Source: Plasmodium brasilianum (lineage: Eukaryota > Apicomplexa > Aconoidasida > Haemosporida > Plasmodiidae). Taken from it: a DNA stretch of 64,000 nt. The translations under genes and the position numbers were made by a program. Position 1 is the stretch's first letter, and every line of letters starts with the position of its first letter. Positions 14,201 through 29,200 of the stretch are shown one piece after another. The notes under the pieces were generated by a model. The model worked only from the letters and a program-made list of their open reading frames with translations. It had not been told where the DNA came from and did no database searches. The DNA lies in contig NC_090127.1 in NCBI RefSeq assembly GCF_023973825.1, positions 248,001 through 312,000 on the forward strand. The letters are read 5' to 3'.

Positions 14201-17200
14201 AGACATATCAGCAGAACTTACATTAGAGGAACATTTATATAAGCTTCCATCACCAGCAGAGTATACATTTGTTATATGGTTCTCAATAATGTTTAAAATG
14301 AACAAGTTAAAGTTTGAACAATTTTTACGCTCCATTTGTAGTAATAATTGTAATATCTCAAAAAAGTATAATACATTTTTCATTTCGAGTAAATGTATGT
14401 TCATATTTATTAAAAATATTAACTGTTTGAGAACTATTAATTTTCTCTTTTTCTGAAAGCAATAGCGTGCTATACACTTTAACTTACTTAAGAATTGCAA
14501 TAAAAGAAATCTAATTAAATCTTCATACTGTTTTGATATGTTCCTACTATGAATTTGACAGAAAAGCCCAAATATGCTTAGGCTTGTTTCTAATTTCACA
14601 TTAACAAATAGCACATTATTTACATAATACACCTTTGTCATCTTATATTCATCCATTCCATTAAGACAAATGTATATTAACATTTCATGTAAAAACTCAA
14701 TTTTCTTACATATATTTTCTTCCCTTTCAAAACTTCTATCAAAAATAAAGTGGGAACATTTATCTTTTCTACGCTTTTGTTCCTTAATATCACAGTTATT
14801 TAATATATTAATAAAAGTTGGCATAAGTAAATTATGTGATAATATTATGTGATGAATTAAAAAAAGAATTGCCTGTTGAATCTTCACATTATTAGAATTT
14901 ATTAGTAAGCAGAAAATACAACTTAACATATGTAAATTTTTGCAAATATTCCTTTTATTTACATATTTGAAGAGCACTTCTAATATCATATAAATGGTTT
15001 TTATAATATACTTATCGTATCGTTTGTTCGTTATTTCACAAATACATTCGAGTTTATTTATGTAATTCTTATTCGTAATTTTCCCATTAACACTTTTCTC
15101 CTCATTAGTAATTTTCTCACTAATAATTTTTCCCTTATTTATATCACTAAATGTATATGAATTATTAATAATTGTTATTTGATTATTATTTATTCTATTA
15201 CAATCATTAACATTAAAATTAGAGTCTCCTTCTATCACATTATTCCTAGTTGCGTCACTTTTCATATAATTACTTTTTTCCAACTTCATTGTGTTATCCA
15301 TGGAACACATGCTCAAAAGGTTCTCCATATTTTTCAATTCACATGACACCCTTCTAGTAAAAGGACGTTTGTTTAAATGGTCCACTCCTCCAGTGTCATG
15401 TGAAAGTACATTTAATTCTTCCTTATTGTAATTATTTAACTTAAATGAATCATTGTTATTTTGAGTATTATACTGTCCATCTTTATTATAATTATTAGTT
15501 TCAAAAACATTCCCTGTTACTACATCGTTATTCTTATTCTTTTCATTTTTATTTATGCCATTTTTATTTTCGTCATTCTGAGTATCAACCTGGTTAATAC
15601 TTAAAGATAAACTCTTCATATTATTAACATTCTCTTCGACACTGTTTATTACACTTTTTTTTTTTCTAAAACGCTCCTTTTTGGAACATTTTAACTGATA
15701 AAAACTCATCAGCACCTTATACATATCCAAATACTTAATCTTTACATTATCCTTAATTCTTAATATATCCTCAAGGATAACAAGAATTCTATTCCTTACA
15801 TCTTTTTCATGTAACTCATTTCCATTTTGTATTAAAAAAGAAATAATCATATTCGTAAAAACATTCAAAATACTAAAATTAACACTTATGTATTTGTACT
15901 TTTTAATTACATTGACAATACCGATAAGAAAAATCTGTCTTTTATCATCATTTATAGTTTTCATATAATAATTATACATTGCATCTGTTAATTGAGCTAA
16001 TGTTTTGTTTTTTTTGTAATATCCATTTTTGCATTTTCCTACATTATTTTCATGAACGGTTTGTCCTCCTTTCTCGTAACAAGATGAAATTTTTTTTTTA
16101 TTATTATTGCAATTCAACATGGTGTTCCGCTTTCGTTCCCTCAGTTTGTAACTTACCATAGTTGTGTCAACATGTCCATTGGAGCTTCCTTTCTCAAAAC
16201 AATAAGCTATTTCTGTTTTATTATCTGCTTCTATATTTTCGACATTATTGAACTTTTTTAACACAACTCTGTTATTCTTTATATAAAACAAATCATTCAC
16301 GCAGCTGCAAAAAATATTGAATTTTATTAATTCAAGTACAGCTTTTAAGGAAAATATTAAAAAATGCTTCTTTGTACTATTAATATGTATATTATCGGTA
16401 AATTTTTTGAAATTCTTCAAAATTGAAGCTATTATGTATGGGTATATATTAAAAAAATCATACTTATATTCTAACAAAAATTCTAATATGTGTAATTTAT
16501 TTAAAATACTTCCATCCCTTTTTATAAGGTTAATAACGAAGTTTCTATGATTAAACAAGTCATAACATTTTAAACTGTTATTTTTGAACACATAATGATA
16601 TAAATTTCGTGTGTAATTACCCGCATTATACAAATAAATATTCTTATAATAGCTGTATAAATCATTTTGTTCTTTATTGTCCATTATTCTATTATTTCTT
16701 CTAAATTCGTTAAAATAAAAATAATTTAAATAATTTCTTTTTTTATAACATTGCCAAATCTTACTTTTATACGAAATATTCCTATTTTGCACACTACGCA
16801 AAGTAATTAAATTTTTCAACTCTTCCAAATTTGTTCTGATTAAATTTTCTTCTTCATTTTTATAGCTAAATATTAAATAAGGATAAATCTTTCTCAAATC
16901 ACTTATTCTATTACTAAAGTAATATTTATAAATACTAATTATATTTCGAATGCTCAACTGCTTTATATATTCTGAAGGAGAATAAATAAACTTCTTATTA
17001 ATTTTTCTCACATAAATAAATAACAAACGTCTATTTCTTTTGCATTTCACTTTTCTTACAATATCTATAAGCAAACTACATATAATTAATTTATTTGCAA
17101 TTGTTTCCATACAACGACCTCTATAATCTAGTAAAGCTTTTAAAGTGTACGCAATTTCATTTGTATTAAAAAATAAATTATAACTATAAAAAGGGTAAAA

Positions 17201-20200
17201 TCTAATATTGTTTTCTCCTCTAAATACTGACATATGAAATAAACAATAATCATTATTCACTGTTGATGGATTTGTGTTGTCATTCAACTTATATATAAAA
17301 GAACTATTCTCCTCATTCCTAATGGGCCTTATTGTAGTGTACTTATTATTCCAATATATATTCCCGTATGCGTTATTATACTTTAAATTTGCACCATTAT
17401 GCTCTTCCCTATGTCTTATATCTACATACACATCATAATTACGACATTTAATGCTATTATTATTACTAAATCCATTGTTATAATAAATCCTACCATTATT
17501 TGAGTCTTTATTATTCAAAGAAATATCTTCACGATTATTTTCTGCATAGTCCCGGTTATATATATTCTTCCATTTATTACTATTCACCTTCTCTACTTTA
17601 GTATTAAAATTGTTAAAACAATTAATATAAGAATCGGAAAACAGTTTGGCAAGAAAAATCATAAAAATGCCGTTTTTATTCAAACCATTTGTGTTCTCCC
17701 TATCATGTGTATTTATTAACCTATTTTCAGCATCCTGAAAAATTATATATTCTATATTTTCAATAATCCGGATATATTCTTCTAATATTGGTGTAATTAT
17801 AAATCTCACAGATGTTTCATAAAATTTTCTTAGAATTGAAAAATTAAAGTTATGCAAAATATGTATAACAGTAAAAAACAAAAATCGTTTTTCTCTGAAT
17901 GATAAATTTCTCATTGCATGTTTTCTAAAAAATTTAATTAAATAACTGAAATTTATATTTCTACTTGTACATATAATAAAAGATAGCATAATAAACATAT
18001 TAGTCCTCAAAAAAAATAAATACTTGTTATTTTCCATACTATCGAATGCATTCCGTTTATACCCATTGTTATTTCTTCCTAACGTTTTAGGTACATCCTT
18101 TTCAACTTCACCATTTGATACATTTAAAGCATCTAAGTTTACGTATTTATGTAAATCCCCAGAAAAATGGAAGAAAATTATAAATATTTTAACACATTTT
18201 TTGCACTCATTATTATTCAAAAAGAGATAGAAATTATTATCCTCCAAAAATAAATATTGACTAATCATATAACACACACATACATACAATATTTCAATTA
18301 TACTTGTTTTATTTCTTTTAATTCTTTCTTCATAAAAATTCATATAAATGTAAGAAGGTTCATGTTTTACTAAAACGTGAACGACATTTATAACACAGAA
18401 TAAATTATATATAAATTTGTTATTAATAAAAAGAGATGAATTAATAGATTGACCTTTCCCATTGAAATAACCTTCCTTATCTTCTTCTTCACCAGATTTC
18501 TCAATAAGAATCTCTAAACCCTCTCGCAAGTATAATATGCTTTTTTTTTCCAAATTCATTTCAACGTTTTTGTAAATAAAATCATTCAACTGGGAATTAT
18601 CAAGAGTGATAATTTCTTTAATTAGTTCATCATTTATACTAAAAGAATATATACTAAATACATTTAACAAAACTGCATTTGTTCTAACATTAGAAATATA
18701 TCTTAATAGAATACTAGTAAGGAAATTAAAATTATTAAAAATGTATTTTCTTAATCCAGTTAAATGTTTTAAATTTAATACGGACACAAAACATGAAAAC
18801 AAATTGTAGTTTTGTCTAGAATTCATAAAATACATAAAAGCATGTTCGTAATTGTTACAACACAACAAGCTTAAACTGTACTTATAAAAACTATTTATTC
18901 CAATACGGCTATTATTATTATTCGCAATGAAATATTCTAATACACTTCTTTCCTTATATGTATTCGTATTATTATCTACATCATTTCCTATGCAACTATT
19001 AACACTTTTGCACATATCGTTCCTCATTTCGAACATGCCTGTGTTAATTCCATTATTGTTGGTATGGTAATTATTTCCCTTAAAACACAATTCAGCACAT
19101 ACATTTCGATCTCTATCAACATTACCGTTATCGAAAATGGAGCGGTATTCATCTGCAATAGTTTCACTAATGTTACTAAACCTATTTTCATTAAATATCA
19201 AACCGCTACCATAACTCCTTTCATGTTCCATTGTTTTCTTCGACTCGTTCAAATAATTTATAGAAAGAGTACCTCCTTTTTTTACACGCTTATGAATGCT
19301 TAATAACAAATCAACTATATCCCTAAATTGATCATAAGTCAATTTGGCTATACTAAAAAAGTTATAAAAAATTGCCATTATTTGCTCCACATCTTTGCTA
19401 TCACTTTTATCATATGCACCTTTTTCATTAAATAGCTCTATGTACTTAACAAACCCTTGCAATAAATATGAAGAGAAGAGATAAGGAAATAGGCAGTATA
19501 TTTTACTAAGACCAACAATAAAATTTTTACTCAGCGGATAACATTTTTTTTTTAAGGCATATGATAAATTACATAAAATAGACTTCAAATATAATTTTAA
19601 ATCACTCTTATTCAATTTCCAAATATTTAAAAAAGTTCTGTTTATATTTACTAATTTCGAACTACTAAACCTACCATCATTTTTAAAAACATTTCTATCC
19701 ACTGAAATATTATTTTTTGTATTGTTACCACTTGGATAATTTGCTTCTAATCTTTTTACACCTCTTGTTAATTCTGCATTATTTGTATTATTTTTCACAA
19801 CTTTAGATTTAATGTCTTCCTTTCTCATTATATTCGTATTTTCATTCTTTCTTAAATCCTTTTCCTGCTCATCGTTTCTTATTAAATAAAATAAGATCTC
19901 TTCTGCCCTAACACATAATTCTTTCTCTTTGCTAAATAAAAAATTAAGCAATATGTGTATACAACGATTGTATAGATATATGTGCTTCTCACATGTCACT
20001 GAATTCACTACTGGCAATAAATACTTATACAGCGGATGAGAATAATAAATTCTTACGAACATCATAAAATACATAAAAAATTCAATAACAATGTTATAAT
20101 CTTCTCTTAAAAATTGCTTCCTCATAAATTGCTCCTCTGCAATTTCCTCATTTACAAATTGCTCCTTTTCTAATAAATTCTTTATATATTCCTTACTTCC

Positions 20201-23200
20201 ATTTTCTTTTATTTCATTTCCAGTGCTAACACCAGTATATTCTTTATATTTTTGTTTCTCTTTCTCGTCAATTAATGTCTTAACCTGATTCAACTGCATA
20301 TCCTCTTTATCTTTAAAGTATAAATAAAAGTCCTGGTAATAGTTTTTATACTCATCTTTCCTATTATTATTAATATTGTAATAGTTACTACTAAATTTTA
20401 TATTTTGGCTGTCACCTAAATTTATGTTATTCATATTCATCTCAACATTTCTATTCTCCTCAGTTAAGCTGCATTTATTTTCGTTATAATTTAAATTATC
20501 GTTACCTAAATTTTCCGTTTTCGTATATTCAAAATTGTTCAATTTGTGATCATGCGCACTTCCACAAATTAAACTACTCTTATAATTCGATTGTTCTTCT
20601 CCTACAAAAGAACTATTACTATTTACGTTATTGACATTCTTATTATTTACATAATTATAAATTATTTCCTCTTTATTTGATGTACCTTTGTTTACATTTC
20701 TATTAAAATAATTATTATTATAAATATTCATATAGTTTATACTATCTTTATTAAGATCTGATCTATTTCTCACTTCACTATTTATATCTGTGTAAAAATG
20801 GTCATCCCATTTTATTAAATTATCCATCATATTGTCATTTCCTTCTTTGTTATAATTTACTAAAGAGTTGTCTGCTATATTTATATTTTCCATTACAAAA
20901 TTATTATTCAGCGTTTTACTAAATCTATGCATACTTCTTTCATCGTTTCCTTCTGTACACTCAGAAAACTTATTATTAAAATATAAAGAAAAATAAGAAT
21001 TTAGAACTTTTCTTTTCACTCTCTGCTCATTATAATTTATAGTATCATCCATATTATAATTTTCGTAATTTTTTTTATCAATATATTCCTTAAAATGTTT
21101 AGAAATTCTATCAATGTTACCTGATAACATATTCCTTTCTTCATTTACAGCTATACTTATGTTATAATCTTCATTATTATTATCCCCTCCAGTCAAGTGT
21201 TCCATTTTAGTTGGAAAAAAACAGTTACGATCCCTTTTTTTTATTTTTTCATATAAATTTTGTAATTCTTTACTTTTCTGCTCATTGAGATTACTGTTAT
21301 ACATATTAGAAACCATGTCATTCATGCTGTCTTTACTGCTGTGTACATTAGTATAAGGATAATTTTTTCCATCTAACATATTAGCATTATTAATAATTTT
21401 TGGGCAATTATCCAAATTAAGATTACATGCACTGAAATTCTTAAATTCATTAAGTATATCATTTGAGTTAAAGTTTAACTTCTCATCATATATGAAATTT
21501 AAATTTTCGTGTTCATGTAAATTTATATTCATACCATTGTTTGGACACATATTTACTATATTACCATTTAGAATGTAATTGAAATAATTATTGTTATCAT
21601 CCTTTTTTCCTAAACATTCTATAATTTGCACAATATCCTCTATTAATTTTCCTATAATGTTAAAATCAAATTTTATATACGGTTTCTGTGATAGAAAAAA
21701 ACAGTATATATCTACGTAAGTAATTTTACGATTTAGCGAAGCTTTCCTAAAGTTAGTAATACAATAATGCTTCAAGAATAAATCCTGCAAACATGTATTA
21801 TTTTTTTCACAATATTTATATGTTAACAAATCTCTTACATCGGATCTTACTATCTTTGCTACGATAACAAATGCCTTTTTTATAAAATATCTATCTTTCT
21901 GTTCTTTATTTAAATTATAAATAAATATTTTTAATATGTTAATTAATATTTTACTCATTTTTCTTACATCCTTTTCATTCCTTTTATTTTTTTTTCTTAA
22001 TGTCAGAATATCCCATGTGTATATTTCATCCTTATTATACCAAAAACATGTTCCCTTTAATAAACGTTTATCCTTTATGGAACTGTTTTTATTTTCATTC
22101 GTCTCAGTCGAATGATGTAGCTTCAATTTATCAGATTCACTACAACGATGCGCCGCCTTTTCATTCGTCCCAAAAAAAGCTCTTATTTTTTCTACGTCAC
22201 TTTTTATTTTGTTAACTGTTTCTTTCTTAACATATTTTAATAGCCTAAAATCTTTGTCATTAACATTGCTGTTATTAGTATATAAATTATTTACATCATC
22301 TACAAATGTGTTGTCAGCTGTCTTTATGTTATTTAAAATGTATGTATTAATTTCACCAACGTAACCGATATATAAGGATGAAATTACTAAGGAAAAACAT
22401 TCTTCAATTAACAGTTGTACAATTCGGACATATTTCAATTTTGATCTTTCATAACAAGTTAATAACATATGAATGATACTGTATATATTATATTTTACCC
22501 AATATGGGTGCAAAATTCTAATGACTTTTAATAATAATAATAAACCAAAAATTTTCTTCTTGATTTTTGACTCATTACATATATTACATATATGCGTACA
22601 TAAATCTGAAAAAAAGCAAGATTTCAAGCATTTTTTAATTTCCACAGGTTGCACCTTTAATACAGTTTTTATAACCTTTTCCACAAATTTTAAACCTTGC
22701 ACACTAATTTGTACGAAATGAGGGTGATATTCTATTAAATTACAAAATGTATAAATAAATGATGATACATCCATTTCATTATTATGATACTTCATATAAA
22801 TAAAATTTTCTTTTCCCAATAGTACAAATCTATTAGATAGAATCAAAGAAATTCTCCTAATAATATGTTTAACTATTTGCCTTAATATATCCTTCCATGT
22901 ATCATCATCACAATTGCTTTCACATCTGTTCTCATTTTCCCTAATAGATTCAATGCCCACATTTCCTTCATCCTTTTTATTTCGTACTATCCTTTTGAAT
23001 CCTACCATTTCGTCCTTCTTTGGTCTTTTTTCATTTATTTCAATTAACAAAATTAAAAAACAGTACATTAATTTTCTTATAAATTTATTATTATTATCTC
23101 TATAAATAAAAGTATATTTATATAGATACTTTATGCATTGACACGTTTCGAATGAATACCTTTTATTTTCATCGCTGCATATGCTATTTATTTTTTCTCT

Positions 23201-26200
23201 GAAGGCAGTATCATCATAAATAGAATTTTTATGCGCAGATTCGTTATCTTCTGCAAATATTTTGCTAGAAAATATGAAATCTTCATATTTTGAACTCTTT
23301 CCCCTTCTTAAATTAGTTCTTTTACTATATCTTTTTTTGAAAAACACATTACAACCACTTAAATTCTTCTGCGTAGATGCAGTAGCATCTGCTTCTTCTG
23401 CCTTATTAACATCATTTAAACAACTAACACTGTTGTTGTGGTCTCTTTTCTTAAAATCATTATTCATAGAACCAACCTTAACCATATATTCGTAAAATTC
23501 TGATATACACTTTGCATGATCAAATATGAAAATAAATATTGTAATTACTATCCTGTAACAATTAATCCTCAAATCTCTTTGAATGCAATTAAAACATAGA
23601 TCACTTTTACAGAAATATTTCATTTTCTCATTATCAATAAATCTTTTATATTTATTAAAATTAGTATTTTGTATAAAAAATGATTTCATTTTTTTATCAT
23701 ATAAATAATTTCTTTGATCCTTACAGTTGTAATCACTTCGATGACTATTCATATTTTCAGAATGCGTTTGAAATATGTTCTTATTCTTTTCACTTCTTTC
23801 ATCTAACCTTTCAAAACAATGTTCCTTATTATCATTCCTCCAAATATCTATCCTCATTGCACCGTTAGCATTTGGATAAATGTTCCTTGTATCTTTTCCG
23901 ATAACAGCAGAACTGACCTTAATTTTCTTACATCCTTTTTCTTTTTCATCTCTGATTTCATCAGACATCTTTCTCTTCTTCACATTTTTTAGCTTTTTAA
24001 AACTAAAAAAAAGGAACATTTTATTTCTGTTCTTCTTCTTCCTCTTTTTCTTTTTTGTCCACCTTAATTTTGTTGCTGCATGCATCCTAATAAAAAATTT
24101 TCCCCTAAAATGGTTTGTTGAAGACTTCTTATAATAATACAAATACTTTGAATTATTACTCTTCATTGTAGTCTTCAAAATTTTATAACAATAATTTAAC
24201 GTTTCTTCAAAATCTATGTGATTTATAACGCTATCAAACTTATTGTTAAAAATATCATTCATGAGTAAATTTAACAAATTAAAATTATTCCAAGAACTGC
24301 TACAGTTCTTGTCTGATTCAGCTTCTCCTATATTTGACATACTATTCCTATGCAAGCAGTTGTTATTTTTCTGTATTGTTTGATTGTAATTTACTTCTTC
24401 AACAATATTTGCATTACAAATTACAGACGGTTCGTTTTCTAGGTTTTTTTCATTCTTTTTTTCCTCTTTTATAATTGCATGACCAACGTTACTTGACTTT
24501 CTTCTGACCTTTTTTCTATTTCCACTATTAATGATCTGTTCATCTATATTTTCTTTTTTTTGTTTTTTTGTTTTTTCATTGTACATATACTCATTCGTTT
24601 TAATATTTGTTACTTTTCCCTCTTCATTACGTGTACTTTCATTTTCATCTTCAAGTAATATGCCTTTTCGCTTCTTGTTATTATCAGATATATTGTAATT
24701 ACTGATATTACTATTATCAATAGAGCATGTGTTTTCTATTTTTAAATTTATCAGAGTGTTTCTCATTGAACCTTCTTCTATTATATTACTCAAGAGCTCC
24801 TTTTGTTCATTATTTCGATAAAGGCCTCTATTAATTTCCTTCAATGCTTCTCTACATACATGGACATCCTGGATACACCTTTTTTTGCTGTTTTCTTTTA
24901 TTTGCCTTTTTAAAAAAAAACCTATTCTAAAGTTTGTTTTTACATTACTTTTATTGTTAATATCATAATAATAACTGTTAATTAATTCATTATTTTCGTA
25001 AAATTTGCAATATATTCTTAAGATAGTATATAATATTTCCACAAATGCTCTATTTAAATATTTATTTACTTCTCCCTCCAATAGATATTTCCTCCTATGC
25101 ATTACACCTATTTTACACAGGAAATTATTAGATAAATTTCTATAGAAATCATTTAAATAATATTTCTGTTCATATATGCTATTAAAGTTAAATTGAAAAG
25201 AAATTTTATTTTTTAATAACTTCATTAAATTAGTAAAAATGAACGATTTCTTTCCATTCTTGTATTTATAAAAAAAAGAAGAAGAAATATTACATTTTAT
25301 ATCATTGTTATTAACAGTACACACATTCTGCTCAATTGATTTTAATGCAATTTTTATTCTATTTATATTTTTTGAATTTAAACAAACTATTAAAGACTTC
25401 ATATAAATATGAAAATGTTCATTCATAAAGTTTTTTATTGGTAACTGTAAGCACATTTCGCAAAATAACATCCTATATAATTTTGGAAAAGATAAATATA
25501 ACCTTTCAAACCAGCTTAAAAAATGATCAATTAAAAAATTTTCCTTTATATCACACTTATAATTTATCTTATTCCCTTGTAACTGATTACACCCCTCATT
25601 ATTATATTTAAGGTAATTATTTCCACTTCTTCCAACAATAAACGACTTGTCGTTATTTCCGATATCCTCAGTAATTTTACTTCCCTTCTGAAGAGTATTC
25701 GAACGCTCACCTCTATCCTCATTCGCATTTAAAAAAGCCTTCTCTGCATTGTTCACGTTCTGATATCCATATACACTATTATAAAGGCTTCCCATTAAAT
25801 TGTTATTTTCACTCATATTTGGACTCATTTTCGCATTCACGTTTGTATTCATATATTTCATAAGTTTAACATAGTTTAAATTATAGGGATGAAAAAATGT
25901 TTCAAGCTGAAAATTAAGTCCCTTTTCATTTTTATTATTCATTTTAAGTTCATTTGCAAATGTGACAAAGCATATAGTCTCAAGGAGAGATTTTAATAAA
26001 TTAATCACTTGAATGCACTTACTATCTTTCAAAATTATGTCAAAACAAATATCACATATCATTTTTAGCTCGTTTATAAAATGAACGTAATAATTAGAGT
26101 AATATTTTATCACTGTCAAAATAAAGTACATAAGTTTTATGGTTAACTCGTTATATGACAAATAACTATTAAATGTATTGTTCATTGAATACGAATTATA

Positions 26201-29200
26201 CCCCATAATATGGTGATCTGTTCTAATATAATCATTAGACGTTAAATTTCTTTTCTTTTTTGCTATCTTTCTTCTTAACTTTTTTGCACTCATCATATCA
26301 AACATTGTCATATTGTTCGTAACAGGCATTTTTAATATATTTTTATCCTTCTTTCTATTCTTCAGCAAATTAAATCTGCATAGTGAACGAGTACAACTCT
26401 CATTTTCATCTGATAAATAGTAATTTAAAATTTTTCTATTAAATTGTGCGTAATGTATATACTTGTTAATTTTTTTCTTTTCGCCATTTATGTTTAAAAA
26501 TTTACCATCATAAATAAATAAAAAATTTGTAGGATTTATTATATCACGTTTTCCTAAGTCACAAAATATATAATCAGTATTTCTCTTTTTTTTTACCTCA
26601 TTTGAATAATCTAATTCTAAATTATTAGTTTGACTTTGATCCGCATGCTCAAAATTTACTTCATGATGATATCTAAATCCTTTAAACAAGTTTATATTGT
26701 TCAATAAGACGTCATTTTTATAATTCGATTCAAGATTGCTCATATGACCTACTTCATTTTCATATTCTTCTAAAATGTGCGAATCAAAATAATCTATCGG
26801 TATCCCAGATTTATATATTCGCTCATGTCTTCTTCTCCTTTTTCTTTTTTCCTTCTTTATATTACATACATAATACTGTTTGTTGAAAGGTATACAATTA
26901 TCCAATTTTGTGTTTTTCGGAAAAGACATTAATATTTTTCCTTGAACATTCTTATTCCAAATATTTCTTTTTGTTTTACGTTCTTTATTATTCACTAACC
27001 CCTCAAACGCATATATACCTCCTTGCCTCATTAAGTTGAATTCATTTTTTGCACTAATGCCATTGTAAATATAAGAACACCGACCATCTAATAGCCTCTT
27101 ATCCTCTCTAGTTTTGTAATATTTACCACTATTCAAATTGTATGTTCTATATGCACCTTTATCCTTACAAGAAGCTGATTCGTGAATATATGTTGTGCTT
27201 GATTCTGAATTATCAGTATCGCAGACGTTAATTAAACATTCGTACGGCGAACACAACTTATACATCATTTTGTAATAATATATGTCCCTTAACAATTTAC
27301 TTCTCATATTTTTATTAAAATAAAGTAATGGTTTGAAATTATTTTTAATTTTTAGAAACTTCTTCATCTTCATAATTAAATAATTCAAACAAACTTTGCA
27401 AAATAATAAACTTGTACTGCTCAACGCACCAAGTATTTGAAAAATATAAAATATTTGCGGATATTGAAAAAGTAATTTAAATAAAATATCAATAGAATAA
27501 TTCATAAAATCATGGAAATTATTCCGACTTAAACAACTTAGAATGTTGGCACACATGTATAATAATTTTTTTTCTTCACTTTTTATATAATTCACACAAT
27601 GGAAAACTTTTGTTTTGTCTTCTTTTAAAAAATTATTAACATTCATATTAATGTGCGAATATTTACTACCACTGCCGCAAAATTTTAGATCAGCAGAATC
27701 ACACGCTTTCCTTATTTTCATTATCTTTATTTTCATACATCTTTTTACACTTTCTCTTTTAATTTTTAAATTTACCACACTAACAAACGAAAAACAAGAA
27801 TTAAATAAAATGGAGCATATGAGCATGCGGTAGAATATTTTATATATTATTTTTAGCCATTCATCATTCAGTTCATAACAAAGAGCGGACTCATTTTCCA
27901 AATATGAAAAATTAGTATACTGTATATCGTACATGTCTTCAAAGGTATCATCTTCATTTACAATTTTTTTCTCCTTATTTACTGACCACTTTTCGCTTAA
28001 ATCATTTTCATTATTCTTAATATTTTCACATCTATCATCTTCAATCAATTTAGGGTCGCAATTACTCATACCATAAAAATTAAGATTTTGTTCTGTACTT
28101 AAATTATTCCAATTATTATTTTCATATACATAATTATTGTTCCCTGCATTTTCGAATTTATCATTAATAGTTTCATATTGATTATTTGTAATAATAGAAT
28201 TACCATTATTACAATTATTACTATCATAATTAGAACAAATGCCCTTTTCTGGAATATAACTGGAAATAATAATGTTCAACTTCTTTTCATTTTCATTATT
28301 ATAAGCATTCATATAGTTAGATAAATCATTCTCAATTGCATAGCTACTAGTATAACTGTTTTTAATGGCACATGTATTTTCACTTTTCCGGTTCATATGG
28401 TTAAATTTATTTTCTTTACTCCTAACTAAGCAATTGTAACTATTAAAAAGAAAATCATCATTCTTGGATAAAAAATTTAAAGGTATATATTCATTGCTAT
28501 CTGTGTTATAGTTAATCTTATTCATATTATCACAAAAAAATTTTGAACAAGATTGATTATGCGTAAAAGAATTCCTGCTATCAGTAAAATTCCTAAATTC
28601 TCCCTTATTACCATTGTTTTCATTATTGCTCATACACGTTTTACACATACTGTACAAATTATTAGAAACATCATCCATATTAAGGTATGCGTTACTAACC
28701 CCATCCAAGGAATTCTCATTAGAACATTCATTATAATTCATTTTTACATCTTCGTTCAATAATATATTTTCTCTATTTCGATTTAGGTTATTTTCACTAC
28801 TTTTATGTTTCCTTATATATACGTCATTACCATTTTTAGACGCCTTTCTATCATTATTGTAAGTTTTTCCATCTACATGTTTATCATTTTTATCATTTAG
28901 TGACACATTCTTTGCTTCATCAATGGTTTCATTCAAACAATGGTCCTGTTGCACACCCTCCTTGGATTTTTCATGTTTTTCACAGTCCTGTAAGTTGTTT
29001 TCATTATTTTCCTGCACATCTTGACTATTCTCTTCCTTTTGCTTATTTACAATTGCTTCTTTATTAAAAAACAAATAAATATAAAAAATATTATTTTTTA
29101 TACATGCAAAAATGGCATATAACAAATATTTGTATTCTCTTAACAATTCATTCATATCCTGATTTTCCTCAATTTTATAATAAATATTATCAATTACTTT

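Noticed and set aside
5971..28762. Many plus-strand ORFs of 60-126 codons
   Set aside because: They are antisense shadows of the TRRAP-like gene, which is continuous over this whole range.
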